Shown: positions 18,823 through 42,900 of the stretch, one piece after another
How positions within the stretch are numbered: the stretch's first letter is position 1
How the letters are laid out: every line of letters begins with the position of its first letter
Assembly (NCBI GenBank): GCA_008933995.1
Contig: WARS01000016.1
Location: forward strand, 6,176,215 to 6,240,214
From: Datnioides undecimradiatus
Taxonomy: Eukaryota > Chordata > Actinopteri > Lobotiformes > Datnioididae
DNA length: 64,000 nt
Reading direction: 5' to 3'
Translations under genes and position numbers: made by a program
Notes under the pieces: model-generated
Seen by the model: only the letters and a program-made list of their open reading frames with translations
The model's database searches: none
Told to the model about the DNA's origin: nothing

Positions 18823-21167
18823 GTTTGTGTCAGGTTTTGTTGGTTATGATTTTAAAAATGTGCAATGGCATTTCTCTTAATAAACCTTTTGTGTGTGTGT
18901 GTGTGTGTGTAGGACAGACCAGAGACCTGGGAAAAACAGTGGAGATGTTTCAAGATGCTGCTGTTCAACCATTTCTGTATCCAGCTGCCTTTGATCTGTG
19001 GGACTTACTACTTCACTGAGTTCTTCAACATCCCGTATGACTGGGACTCCATGCCACGCTGGTCAGTGGGAATACCAGAAAACACACCCTACGCATCACA
19101 TTCAGCATGCCTCAGATGTAGACAATGAATGTTATTTTGTTTTTCTTTTAAACTTAAATGTTAATTCCATGCATAGATACATGATGGCGGTAGAAATGTG
19201 ATGGTTTTGAACACGTTTTCTTTTTTTAGTTTAGTTCTGCGTAGCCTAAAATGAATGACGCACTGTAATGCATCTAACGCAGAGTTTCTCTTAACCTAAA
19301 AAGGACTTTACCGTCGCATGTTTGCTGTGATGCCTTCATCAGTCTGCGTCATAAAACGTCGTATCTGCTTTACATGTTTTACATGATTTTGACTGAACTT
19401 CATTAAATTGATAGCTGCAGTCAAGTGACTTTGTCTGAAATCAGTGCAGCTATATTTTGATTATTTTTCCGAAGTCAGTGTAAATTGCAACACTGGAAAC
19501 TAAGTTAAAATCACATATGACGGCATAATTATGCATCACGATAGTAGTAACATTATACATACTTATGTTGCACCTGAAAGGGCTTTTCAAAAACAAATAT
19601 GAATGTGGATATATTTCTAATTGAACTGATTAATGACTTTGTCAGGGAATGGCTTTTTGTAACATGTGCTCACACTGTCCTGAAGACCTCCAGAGCACCT
19701 TCAGTCAGTCAAACCTGTTGGTTGTGAAAGCAGGGCGGTTATTCAGCTGTGACCCAGATCTCCTGCTCTCCTCCTCCAGGCCGTATATCCTGGCTCAGTG
19801 CTTTGGCTGCGCTGTGGTTGAAGATACCTGGCACTACTTCCTGCATCGCCTGCTGCATCACCGCAGGATCTACAAATACATCCACAAAGTCCACCATGAG
19901 TTCACTGTGAGTACGACGTGGACGTGATAAGAGACACAAAAGCACCATTTCCCTGTAAGCCTGTTCACAGTAGAGATACTCATTATTCATGCCCTCAGGC
20001 CATACACATATAAAACACACACACACACACACACACACATCATCATCATCATCAGTGTCTCTGTTCTCCCTCAGGCTCCGTTTGGCATGCAGGCAGAATA
20101 CGCTCATCCTGCTGAGACTCTCATCCTGGGTGCTGGTTTCTTTATCGGCATCATGATCTTCTGCAATCACGTGTTCTTCCTTTGGGCCTGGGTGTCCTTC
20201 CGCCTGCTGGAGACCATTGACGTCCACAGGTAGGACACAAGGACAAATCCTCCCATATTCTCTCTTTTCAGTTTTATTTTTTTACAGCCCTTTTCCTTCC
20301 GTCTCTCCTCTACATTAGTCAGTTTACTGACTGTAGGGAGAACAGCAGTTACGTCAGTGACCACAATAAACAGTGAGGCGACGGTTACATGACGAACTGC
20401 ACGTTTCTCATCGTTGAGTCAGTAACTTGTGAAGTCGACCACTAGAGGGCCACAGAGAACATCAGGTGTTCCTGTCATATTATGACAGGACAGAGAGCGC
20501 CTTCCTCATGCAGTACAGTCTGCTTATTATTATTATACATTTACATTTTGCTTATATTCTTGGGGTTTGTGCATACAGTGATCAATCAGACAAGCTTTTT
20601 ATCTTGGTGTTTCTGAAACTGTATTTTGTACATTTCATGCATTGTTGTTAGTTTCATAGTTTGAAATTAAAACGCTATATTTATATTGATATATAGTATA
20701 GTATATATATTGTTATATATACTATATAGAGAGTATATATATTGTTATATATATCTCTATTTATATATCTTTCTTGGTTTTTTTGCAAATTTAGGTCTTC
20801 TAAGTCAAAAGGAAGCATTTTTGATCATTTCCTCTCTCCTATAAAAAACATTTCTTTTGTGATTTTTTAAAATTAAAATCAAAAACATTTTTTACTTTTA
20901 ATATCTGGTACAGACACGAAGGTGCTCCTTTGAACGTCGGACAGATATTCATATAATTTTTTTTTGCTCCCTCTCAGTGGTTATGACATCCCTATGAACC
21001 CGCTCCACCTGATCCCGTTCTACGCCGGCTCCCGCTTCCACGACTTCCACCACATGAACTTTGTCGGGAACTATGCCTCCACCTTCACCTGGTGGGACAA
21101 GCTGCTGAAGACGGACAACCAGTACAAAAAGTTCATGCATAAAGAGGGAAACAAGAAGGAGCAGTAA
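18568..21167 (+). CDS. msmo1: Methylsterol monooxygenase 1 (C4-sterol methyl oxidase)
   Basis: Five coding exons (18568-18822, 18913-19061, 19780-19906, 20075-20229, 20978-21167) give 291 codons plus stop; human MSMO1 has 293. It is an ER-membrane non-haem di-iron oxidase that removes the C4 methyls of lanosterol-derived sterols in cholesterol synthesis, using cytochrome b5 as electron donor. The ligand histidines are visible: HYFLH at 153-157, HKVHH at 170-174 and HDFHH at 250-254. Hydrophobic spans lie at about 53-75 and 192-222. The C-terminus is KKEQ, a dilysine KKxx ER-retrieval signal. A non-coding exon precedes it (donor at 17680). The start ATG at 18568 follows an AG at 18527. Polyadenylation is likely near 21390. 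Upstream motifs suggest sterol control. Confidence 0.97.
18823..18912 (+). other. MSMO1 intron with (GT)10 abutting the acceptor
   Basis: A 90-base intron. The tract (GT)10 at 18891-18910 lies directly before the AG at 18911-18912, where a pyrimidine tract is expected. Only CCTTTTG precedes it. Confidence 0.85.
18913..19061 (+). CDS. msmo1: MSMO1 coding exon 2
   Basis: Encodes [20 protein letters not shown], then [18 protein letters not shown]. Donor GTCAGT at 19062. Ends in phase 2 within the Trp codon. Confidence 0.95.
19062..19779. other. MSMO1 intron after coding exon 2
   Basis: About 720 AT-rich bases; no gene or clear repeat recognised. Confidence 0.65.
19780..19906 (+). CDS. msmo1: MSMO1 coding exon 3 (histidine motifs)
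   Basis: Acceptor TCCTCCAG; donor GTGAGT. Encodes [20 protein letters not shown] and [11 protein letters not shown], holding the first two His clusters. Ends in phase 0. Confidence 0.96.
20015..20054. repeat. Compound (AC)n(ATC)n microsatellite
   Basis: An AC tract runs directly into CATCATCATCATCAT, in the short intron before MSMO1 coding exon 4, 20 bases from its acceptor. Confidence 0.9.
20075..20229 (+). CDS. msmo1: MSMO1 coding exon 4
   Basis: Acceptor TCCCTCAG; donor GTAGGA. Encodes [20 protein letters not shown] and [10 protein letters not shown], including a membrane span. Out in phase 2. Confidence 0.95.
20230..20977. other. MSMO1 intron before the last exon
   Basis: About 750 bases. 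It includes a CCACTAGAGGGC CTCF-like core at 20439-20450 (+) and a roughly 32-base AT-rich tandem repeat at 20701-20764. No gene. Confidence 0.6.
20701..20764. repeat. Two-copy AT-rich tandem repeat, about 32 bases per unit
   Basis: The phrase GTATATATATTGTTATATA occurs at 20701 and again at 20733. Confidence 0.7.
20978..21167 (+). CDS. msmo1: MSMO1 last coding exon
   Basis: Acceptor CCCTCTCAG. Encodes [28 protein letters not shown] and [13 protein letters not shown]; ends KKEQ with TAA at 21165-21167. Contains the third His cluster and the KKxx signal. Confidence 0.96.
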
Positions 21168-21390
21168 ACCACTCGTGCCTCTGTTCATGCACCCGCCTGG
21201 TCTGTCGGGAGGAGGAGGGAGGAAGAGAAACACAAACAGTGCTGCTTCTCTTTAGGACTACTGTGGCTTGATTCTGAACTGGACTGCGTGTTGACCTCAG
21301 TCTGTCTCCTGTGCCTCTCTGCAAAAGAAGTATTGTTGTGTGCTTCTGTCAGCAGCTGCTGGCTGAATAAAAACCATCAACATCCTCATT
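21168..21390 (+). other. msmo1: MSMO1 3' UTR with polyadenylation signal
   Basis: AATAAA at 21366-21371, about 200 bases after the stop. The mRNA end is inferred from it. Confidence 0.6.
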
Positions 21391-22800
21391 TTCAAATGTC
21401 GCTTTGCTCACCGAACGAAAAAGTTGTACTCTAAGACTCTTGTGAAATGCTTCCGTATACCTCTGAATGTCTGAGCACTTTAGCGCTTCCTTTTGAGATA
21501 AACTGAGTCACTGAGTGGCTGTGTGTTATAGCTGCAATGCGGGCCCTGTTTGATACAAACCCCATGTTATTTTTTAATAGAAAGGGATTGGCCCTAATGG
21601 CACTTCCAGGTTGTTCAAGCCGATTTTGTTAAAGACTGTAAGAATAAATATAAATTTTGATTTTTCAAAAAGAAATATTAAAAATGTTTTGCTTCTATTT
21701 GTTTGTCTTATTAGAATAAAATAAATGGACAATTATGAGTTTTATTGTGTTGAGCAGTTTACAAGAAGACACTTCATGCTCGTCAGATCAGAGAACTGTA
21801 CCATTGAAATATTAATTATGGGCACATTGCAGCTGGGATCGCAGGTTTGAGTGTTTCTGTTCAAGACAAACATCACAGGTGATGATTGCTGTGAGCTGAT
21901 GGGGAAGTGGCTGATTTTCTTGAGTAAGCTTGAACACACTTGAGGTTGTCTCCATCTCCTCTCTGCTGCACTGTGGACACACCCCTACTGCCCCATCCAG
22001 CGCATCCAGCTGCGTCAAGTCAGCCAGCAGCAGCAGGTACCAAACAGGAAGTGAGGCGATGCTACATAAAGGACTGAAACAGCGTTGGGCAGGGATGAAA
22101 GGATAACGTGACCAAATTATTTACTTGTTTACTAGGTTTTTTATTTTCTTTTGCAGTGTCACCCCAAGATTTGTTTCCCGTGTCCAGGATTAATGTGTTG
22201 CTCTGTATCTGAACAACACCTAAAGCGATCTAAATTTAAGGAAAGGGAATAAGAAACGATAGCTTTCCAGAGACACACGCAGTTCAATATTAAAGTAGCT
22301 AAATGAAAGTGATGCATAACATAACCATGAAACTGCAAAATAAACTAATGCATCTTGAAAGTTAAGCTCATTTATTATTTAGTGGCACTTCTTCCAGCCA
22401 CTTTCCACAATAACACAGTTTGTTGCATATCCGTTTGATTTAATTCCAGCTTTTTTTAAACTTCATAATTTTTTTCCGTTTTTCTTGGTGAAGATTTTTA
22501 CAGTCAATTCTTATTGTGAATGAAGCATGAGGACATAATCATATTCAACAATTTATTGGATCATTTCATGGGTATATACTTTACCTTGGCTTATTTATTC
22601 ATTAAATGATTTCTACAAACACTTTGTAGACAGTTTTATCTATTCACATCTTAAAGCTGTAATAAAATTTCTGTTGTTGGTCTCGGTTTAGCCATAGGAA
22701 AAACATTTTTATTTTGAAATCCGTGACCGGATGTACTAATCCTCTGTCGGGCTTTACACTGGAGGCAGTCTGCGCTCAGGTACGGCAGCGCATCACACCC
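21391..22800. other. MSMO1-CPE intergenic region
   Basis: About 1.4 kb of AT-rich sequence; no gene or clear repeat recognised. Composition turns GC-richer from about 22730, toward the CPE promoter. Confidence 0.6.
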
Positions 22801-22815
22801 AGAGAGAGGGAGGGA

Positions 22816-22837
22816 TAGAGAGAGAGAGAGAGAGAGA
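22816..22837. repeat. (AG)n tract in the CPE promoter
   Basis: A run of AG dinucleotides directly upstream of the TATA-like element. GA-rich promoter tracts can bind GAGA-type factors, but that is not shown here. Confidence 0.85.
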
Positions 22838-22846
22838 TATTTATAG
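22838..22846 (+). promoter_or_regulatory. cpe: TATA-like box of CPE
   Basis: TATTTATAG lies about 100 bases before the CPE ATG. A start site about 30 bases downstream would give a short leader of roughly 70 bases, with no upstream ATG. Confidence 0.45.
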
Positions 22847-22942
22847 CCTAAAGCGAGGCTGCAGCACAGAGATAAGGCTTGGGACCAAGCCGCAGGCAGG
22901 CAGGCAGACAGACAGGGCTTAGGGAAAAGAGGACACGTCAAA

Positions 22943-35870
<12,928 letters not shown>

Positions 35871-37230
35871 AGCGTTTGTCTGGCTGATGATCGGACCGTC
35901 CGCACATCGATGTAATATATTCAACATTCTGTGTGCCCGTCCACTCGAAAAAGAATATATTGTCTCTTATTTGTTTCCGTTCTCATCATTACTTTAATTA
36001 ATTATATTGTTTATTAATGTAATGGTTTGCCTCATACTCCTGTAGATTGCGTGAGTATCCCGCAGACACACAAACATATACTGACGGACATGGGAGGAAT
36101 CTGCAGGTAGTTTGGTGGCAACGAGATCGATGTTGATTTCTGTGGTATTGTGTTCTTTATCGTACACGTGATTGGTAACCACGGCACCCATCTATATAAC
36201 CAATGAGTGACTGAGTAATAATGTATGTAAAAGAGCTGTTTGCATCATGACCACATGGCTCCGTCCATAACGATTCATCCTTTTTCCTGTTTTAAATGTC
36301 TCTGTTTCTCCAGGCTTTAGTAGAAATAAACATATACAAACACACAACTCACGAGAACGCACACGAGATACACTACTGCAACTTGCACACACACGCAGAG
36401 GCGCACACAATGTTTCTCTCTGTATCTTTCCTGTAATGTAAAAAAAAAAAAATACAACGCTATGGTTTTGAGATAATCAGGGACATTGAAAACACTGTAA
36501 AATCACTGTAAACATTATATTGTAAACAATCTATACAGGCAAGCTCATTTCCCTGTTTGTTATTGATGTTGAGGTTTCTTTTTTTAACTGACTGCAGCAC
36601 AGCTTTGATTTTAGCACAAGATGAATGGTTATAATATATACTGTATTTATGAACTAGGTATAGCAAGAAATATGTGGTTTTTTGTAACTATATAAAAAAA
36701 AAAATTTAAAGAAAACAAGGCTATGACACCTATAAATCTGTCCACCTCAGTCCACCCAAAGCCATTCCTTTGTATGTGCACTACACAGGGAATACTGTGG
36801 TACACGAGGGACTGTGGTACATGTAGAAGTCGTTTTTCATGGATAAATTAACACCAATCTTCTGAGTGGACCGTGTGGATGCTATTTATCTGTTTTGAGA
36901 AGAATTTATTGAATGTAAATGTAAAGAATGAACTGATCAATAAAACTCCCCTCTTTATGTTGTCAGAGTGCAGTATTGTATTCACTTTGTTTCAGCTCGT
37001 TGGGGTGAAAGCAGTGACCGCAGAGAGAAACTGGAAGTGTCCAGCACGGGTTAACGGGTGCATTGCTCTCGTCATTGAGGCTGAATGGTGCTCACTATGT
37101 TTGGATAAGTCCTCATTTTGTTGTGGTGAAAGCCTCCTAGTCCCTTAGACCACCAAAACAGCCAATTTTCCATTGTATTTATGACAGAAAATGACAGATT
37201 TATGTACTAAATAAACCTGAATTTGGGAAA
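35871..37230 (+). other. cpe: CPE 3' UTR with several polyadenylation signals
   Basis: AATAAA occurs at 36325-36330, 36939-36944 and 37210-37215, so transcripts with short or long tails are possible. Which is used cannot be told from sequence. Confidence 0.5.
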
Positions 37231-37805
37231 GCTTTGCTGCCTGCAAGAAAATGTATTTAATTGAAATGAGTTGAGTTGGTGCCCCCTACAGTTCATACTG
37301 TATATGGTACAATGAAGTATTTAGGCTCCTTCTTTCACTGCAGGTTTACTGCAGTCTTGGGAGTAGTTAGTAAAATGAAGCATCGTCAAATTTTATGAAT
37401 TACATAAAGATTAAACATAACTTGCTTGAGGCAATGCATTCAATTTAATAAAATTATGATTTACGTGTAGATACAGGGGATAAAAGCCAACAAAAGTTAA
37501 TGGTGAAGAGTGAATCTGTGTTTAAAATATGTTCAGAATATAAAATATAAAACTTTTGCAGCTGCACAAGGACAGTAATAAGTAGAGAAAATTTGTGAAA
37601 AGTAAAACAAATAAAAAGTAGTATATAAAATAAAAATGCATATATAGAACATATAGAAAAATGCAGTTAAACTCAGACCTAAATGTAAGAAGTGCTCCTG
37701 TAGTACTGGATGATTACACTACATTTACAGAGCAGAGGGGGCGCGCGCATTATCAGCCTCATGGGTGCAAAGGGGCCCTAGTTAGATGCGAGCCCGTTCC
37801 ACCGC

Positions 37806-37824
37806 TGGACGCCAGGGGGCAGTA
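37806..37824 (+). promoter_or_regulatory. CTCF-like motif (+ orientation)
   Basis: TGGACGCCAGGGGGCAGTA agrees with the canonical CTCF consensus at 15 of 19 positions, including the whole CCAGGGGGC core. It lies in a short GC-rich patch downstream of CPE. Confidence 0.45.
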
Positions 37825-39206
37825 CCACTTGTAAACAAGCTAACGCATACACTGCTAATGTTTTCATCAAAACACCGGTGTGACAAAGTTGCTATGGCTA
37901 ACTTAAAAAGTTGCCAACATACCACAAATGAAGGACAGCATCACCGTCCCCCCGAGGCTGTGTTTGCGTCCACCTGACTAATGTGAGTCCATTGTTATTT
38001 GTCCATGTTTGTAGCTCTGGTTTGGTCCTCTCCGACGAGCTCGCGCTACGCTAAACGTCATTTACCGCAATCATCAGTGCTAGCTGCTAGCTTGGCCATG
38101 TTTGGTGCTTGATATGCGACACAGGAAGTTTTGGTACTTCTTAGACTTGGACTTGAAGATTAATTTTTCTAATTCGCTTTACTGTGGATACTGGAAAATA
38201 CACAAAGTATAACCCCAGTGTCCCTATTATCTGCGAGGAACATTTCAACAAAATAACATCTGGTTTAAGATGTCTGCAGTGCTGTGAAAGTGCCACTACA
38301 ATACACTGTAAATATTAATGTGAAACTGAATGAAGGTTCAAACACATCACAAATTAGGCTAAAATGGGTTAAAATAAGGAAATGTTTTCAAAGCACATCA
38401 CTGAAGACACTAAAAGACCCTGCTTACCAATAGTACACCCTCACAGGTGAGGTCTGCATGGGTGAACTGCAAACACTGATTAACAAATCCCTGACTATTC
38501 TGTTTGCTTTGTTGCTTGTGTTGTTGCACCTTTGTCATTCAGAGCACGCAAGTCTAATTAGCAAGCATGATTGAAAGCGCCTGTGCTGTTGTGCATGGCC
38601 TTTAAACAGATGTGCATAGAGACAGCAGTGTACGATCAGAAAAAGGTGGGAAGAGATTCGCGACGAAGAATCCAAGGGTGGTCTTTGACATGCTGCAAGA
38701 TACTGAACCCCATATTCCGTCTGATGGTCTCTCAGTGGTTTTTGAGTGTGTATAAATGGTTACGTTACTTTCTGATAAGCGTGTCAGTCACTTGCCATCA
38801 GTGTATGATTGCGTGTTAATCAGTGAATGCTGACATGTAGTATTGGAGGGCACAAACTTTTTCAAATAGCTTATTTTGCTAATTTTGCCTGTATCAGCCC
38901 AAATTCTACACCTCTAATTAACTACTGTGCATTCCAAGTTTAGCCTAGATTGATTCATGCCACTGCTGCACATTATCTAAATCATAACCAGTTACTGTTG
39001 AGGTTTAAATCACAAAAAAGGAAAATATGTCTTTGACCAATGTGAATGCAGGTCTGCAGCTGTGACCGCAGGTGTAAAGGTGTAAAGGTAATGGTACTGT
39101 AAATCCTATAGTATTCCTCTGAGTAATCTACAGGGATATTTGTATCCTTCAGCCTGAAGCAGGAGTGCACATGGGTATATTTTTAAGTATTCACCTCCTG
39201 GTGCAT

Positions 39207-39208
<2 letters not shown>

Positions 39209-39249
<41 letters not shown>
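39209..39249. repeat. (CA)20 microsatellite
   Basis: Uninterrupted CA run in the CPE-TLL1 spacer. Confidence 0.95.
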
Positions 39250-39252
<3 letters not shown>

Positions 39253-41936
39253 TCTCACAGCACAGAGCAAGGGTGGCACTTTTAGTCCAACTATGCAGTT
39301 GAATCAGCTGTTTTAGCATTAGATGCTAACTCTGCAGATCAATGCCCCCCTCAGTCTATTAGTCATACCGGCCCTATTAGCATCTTCTATTAGCATCTCC
39401 TCATCAATACCATTGATCAAGCTCCTCTGGTTTCGGGACAGTGTGCGACACAGAGGAGACCTGGACCGGGAGAGAGAGGGGAACAGGGAGGGGGAGAGGT
39501 AGAGCGTAGGATATTACTCTGAGGAGACAGGCAGCAACAGTCAAATGAAATATGATTTTAAACAACAATAGATGATGTCTGAATGACACAAAACAAGTCT
39601 GCATCACGTAACTTTAGTATTTCAAGAAGAAAGAAGAGTTTATTGAGATTTGGAGTATATGAAATGTAATGGAAAGTAGTGGAAATGATCAGTCAGTTCT
39701 TTCATTTAGTTGACTATTAAATTTTAGATATTTCATAGCATTTTATATACTCAACAGTAAATTGAATGATCAAGAAAATCTGTGGATTTATGCTTAAGTT
39801 AACATTAAAGACACAGTGTTAGGAGACTTTCTATTAGGGGTTATAAACATCAGAAATCACTTGTCTGTTGTTGCTTTACCTCTGTTTCACCTTTGGAAAT
39901 ATACAAAGTCACTGAATTTTTACGAGATGAGATGCATGTCTGTATGTCACGCTTTTAATTTCCTCCACTGTGCATCAGCAGAACACAGGTCACCTCAGAG
40001 AACCCTTTTTAAGAAGAACGTCCACGTCGTCTGTAATTTGTTTTTCAGCATATCAAAGACATATTTTTGTTGCACATGTGTCTTTGTTGGTCAGGGCTTT
40101 AATTTGTAAGTTTACATTCTGGCGTGGTGGCACAGTCCAGTGTGACAGCATTACTGCTTTAGTCCTGCAGGTGACAGTAGTGTGCTGATGACCTGACAGT
40201 CATTGACCGTTTGTCCCTGAAGTGAACGTGAGATTAGTTTATTCAGAGAGCCAAATCCGTCTGTGCAGCCCCTATGTCAGGATCCACCGCCTGGTCACGG
40301 AGCATTATTTGTATGAGCTCTTGCATCAGAGGAAGCGACTGTTTGTTAGATGTGGAGTTTGTGAACTCTGTGAATGTTCCTCATTAGAGAGTGGTTTCCC
40401 CTTCAGAGCCCACCAACTCCCACAAGTTCAAAGTGGCTGCAGGCCCATCGTTTCAACAACCTCAATTCCCTGGAAAATTTGACTTATTTGCGCAAAAAGG
40501 GCATGTAATCCATTTCATCTGACGTGTCAGAAAAGGTGTACAAAGTGGAATTAGTGGCCTTGAGAACAATAAGAACCGTTGAGAACACAAAACAGTACAT
40601 CCTCTCCTCTCAACTGTGCAGTTTGTGTGCCCCGGAGTGTGTGCTTGGTTACTTTACTTTGAGTTAGGAGTCACAGTAAGTTATGCCAGGGATCAGTGCA
40701 GCAGACTGCCAACAAACAGTGAGACAATGCATCACTGAGAAACACCAAGTCATCAAAGCAAAGTGTAAAAGTTGAAACTTAAACAATATTTTCACAGCTG
40801 TGATCCACTTATATTTATTTGGTAGTTCCTAAAAAGTTTTCGTTTACTTTCTTGCACTCCCAGAGTGTCACGGTGATATTTTTCAAATACTTTATTAAAA
40901 ATGCATTTTCTATAAGTAATAAAATGCTGATGAAGGATGATAATGTCTCACAGCACACCTCTGAAGACAGCTGTGAAGCTTACAGATGAATCAAAGGGAG
41001 AAAGTGAGTCTAAAACTCTCTGATTGCTTTTGTACTGATTATTAAAACTGTTCAGTTACAATAGTTAAAGCATACGCCTGTGGCATATTACCCACAATGC
41101 ACTTTGGCCGCCGACAGTCTGATCAGAGATTCGGGCGTGTTGCACTAGTGGCGCCTAATGAAGCTGTGAGCTGCTGAGCAGAGATGAGGAGCAGAAAGTC
41201 TGGTACCCTCATTTCTTTTTAACTCCACTTCTTCAGATTTGTCTTAAATGTTACATCTTTGTAGTCTTCAGACACAACTGAGGCGTCGGATTCGGATATA
41301 TATTATTTTTTTCTCTCACAAGAGCCACAAAGAGCTTTTTCACGTTTTTTTCACACATACAGTAGCCCTCCTCCAAACCGCGATGGAGAATCCTGTGCAG
41401 TTATCTTTAATAGAACATCTTTTATGAATGGCTGCTGAGGTGTCGCCTTTCATCTCGTCATCTTCTGCTTATCCATGTCCAGGTTGCGGGGCTACTGAAG
41501 TAAATGTGACAGTTGGTCATGATACTGATGTCAGGTGACGTTGCCCACCTTTACAGCGTATTGTAACTTGCAGCATGAAACACACTTGTCAGTAAATTAA
41601 GTGCTTTGTTGTGCACCGCGTGTGACCTAAGAACTTAAATATGCCGTGCACAAACATGTTTACAATTGTGTCTGTCAGGTGTAGCACAGTCCGTCCCCTC
41701 CTGTCAACAACCTGCTAAACATGAATCTGAGAGTATCAGAGGTGCTTTGCATTCAGTGATTTCACATCAGTTGTCTTCACAGACTGGAGAGAGACATCAA
41801 TTTTTCAGTGCACCAACTGTGTCTCACACACACACACATACACACACTGCACCTACAGAGTCTAAAGTCCCCGCTGCTTATTTCTACAGTTTCACTGAAA
41901 GGAAGCATATCTGCAGGGAGCAGAGGCCAGGGCATA

Positions 41937-41938
<2 letters not shown>

Positions 41939-41982
<44 letters not shown>
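41939..41982. repeat. (CA)n microsatellite
   Basis: About 44 bases of perfect CA in the CPE-TLL1 spacer. Confidence 0.95.
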
Positions 41983-41986
<4 letters not shown>

Positions 41987-42805
41987 CAAGTTCCTGAAGA
42001 AGTGCTGTCTCAGCAAGGGACTACTGTTTACATTTACACACACGCGCAGCATCTTCAGCTTTCAGAGCAGCAGGATGGCATGAACAGGAGGATTGGGTCT
42101 GTTATGGAGATATTGCCCACTCTGGACTGTCACCGTTTAATTCACCAGAATCTAGCTCATCATCTTTTATCTGTCGTACACCATTTACAGCACTGGAAAA
42201 GACGACCCAGATCAACAAATAATTTCATGTCATTTTAGTTTTCTGATGTTTTTTGTGGCTAACTAAAAAACCTGCAAATCTCACCTCAGGTGGGAAGAAG
42301 AAAGAAATGAATTCCCTAGCATCAAGGAAACACCAAATACATGCACACCAACAGTACATCCATGTTTCTCTCTTTAAATAAATGAAATTAAAATATTAAG
42401 TTAGCATTATTTGATATGAATTTTTAAATGTATTGAGCAGTGTCTCACTATATTATTACTGTAAGGGGGAGGAGGGCAGACAAAGCTGTTTTTGGAAGCA
42501 TTAATGCTTTTACTGTGTCACCATGCCAAAATTTGATATTTTCAGTCCCCATCAGATTAAATTCTTAAACCCGATCATTATAAACTCACGCTGTGTGTAC
42601 CAGGGCTGCTCAAATACACACTAAAAATCCAGTTCCAGAGACACCCAAAGCTAAACGTGAATTACATGGAACTGTGTAATAACCTAGAATTTTTCCACAT
42701 GCAGTGCTGCAGACAATTTATTTGCGCTGCCTAAATATAACATTACACAGCTCAGCTTTCATAAAGCAACTAAACAGTCAGGTACGAGATGAGATGTTGA
42801 AAGAA

Positions 42806-42900
42806 TAGTTCAACATTTTTCCTGGGCATGCTTATGATAGCTTAGCATAAAGACTGACAGCAGGGGAGCACTGCTAGCCTGGCTCAGTCCAAACACAAAC
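42806..42900 (+). repeat. Interspersed teleost repeat, copy 2
   Basis: Contains TAGCTTAGCATAAAGACTGA and GCTAGCCTGGCTCAGTCCAAA, the same family as 25985-26212 but in the opposite orientation. Confidence 0.55.

Noticed and set aside
19739-20227. 162-codon antisense frame over MSMO1
   Set aside because: It is the shadow of MSMO1 coding exons 3-4 plus the (AC)n(ATC)n microsatellite, which translates to Cys-Val and Asp runs.
38150-38290. Short ICEEHF-containing translation reminiscent of a THAP-domain fragment
   Set aside because: Only six residues resemble the family, no zinc-ligand series precedes it, and stops surround it. Probably chance, at most a very decayed transposase relic.
41666-42238. 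190-codon open frame between CPE and TLL1
   Set aside because: It is carried open by a CA microsatellite (Thr-His repeats), has no homology that I recognise, and lacks splice or promoter context.
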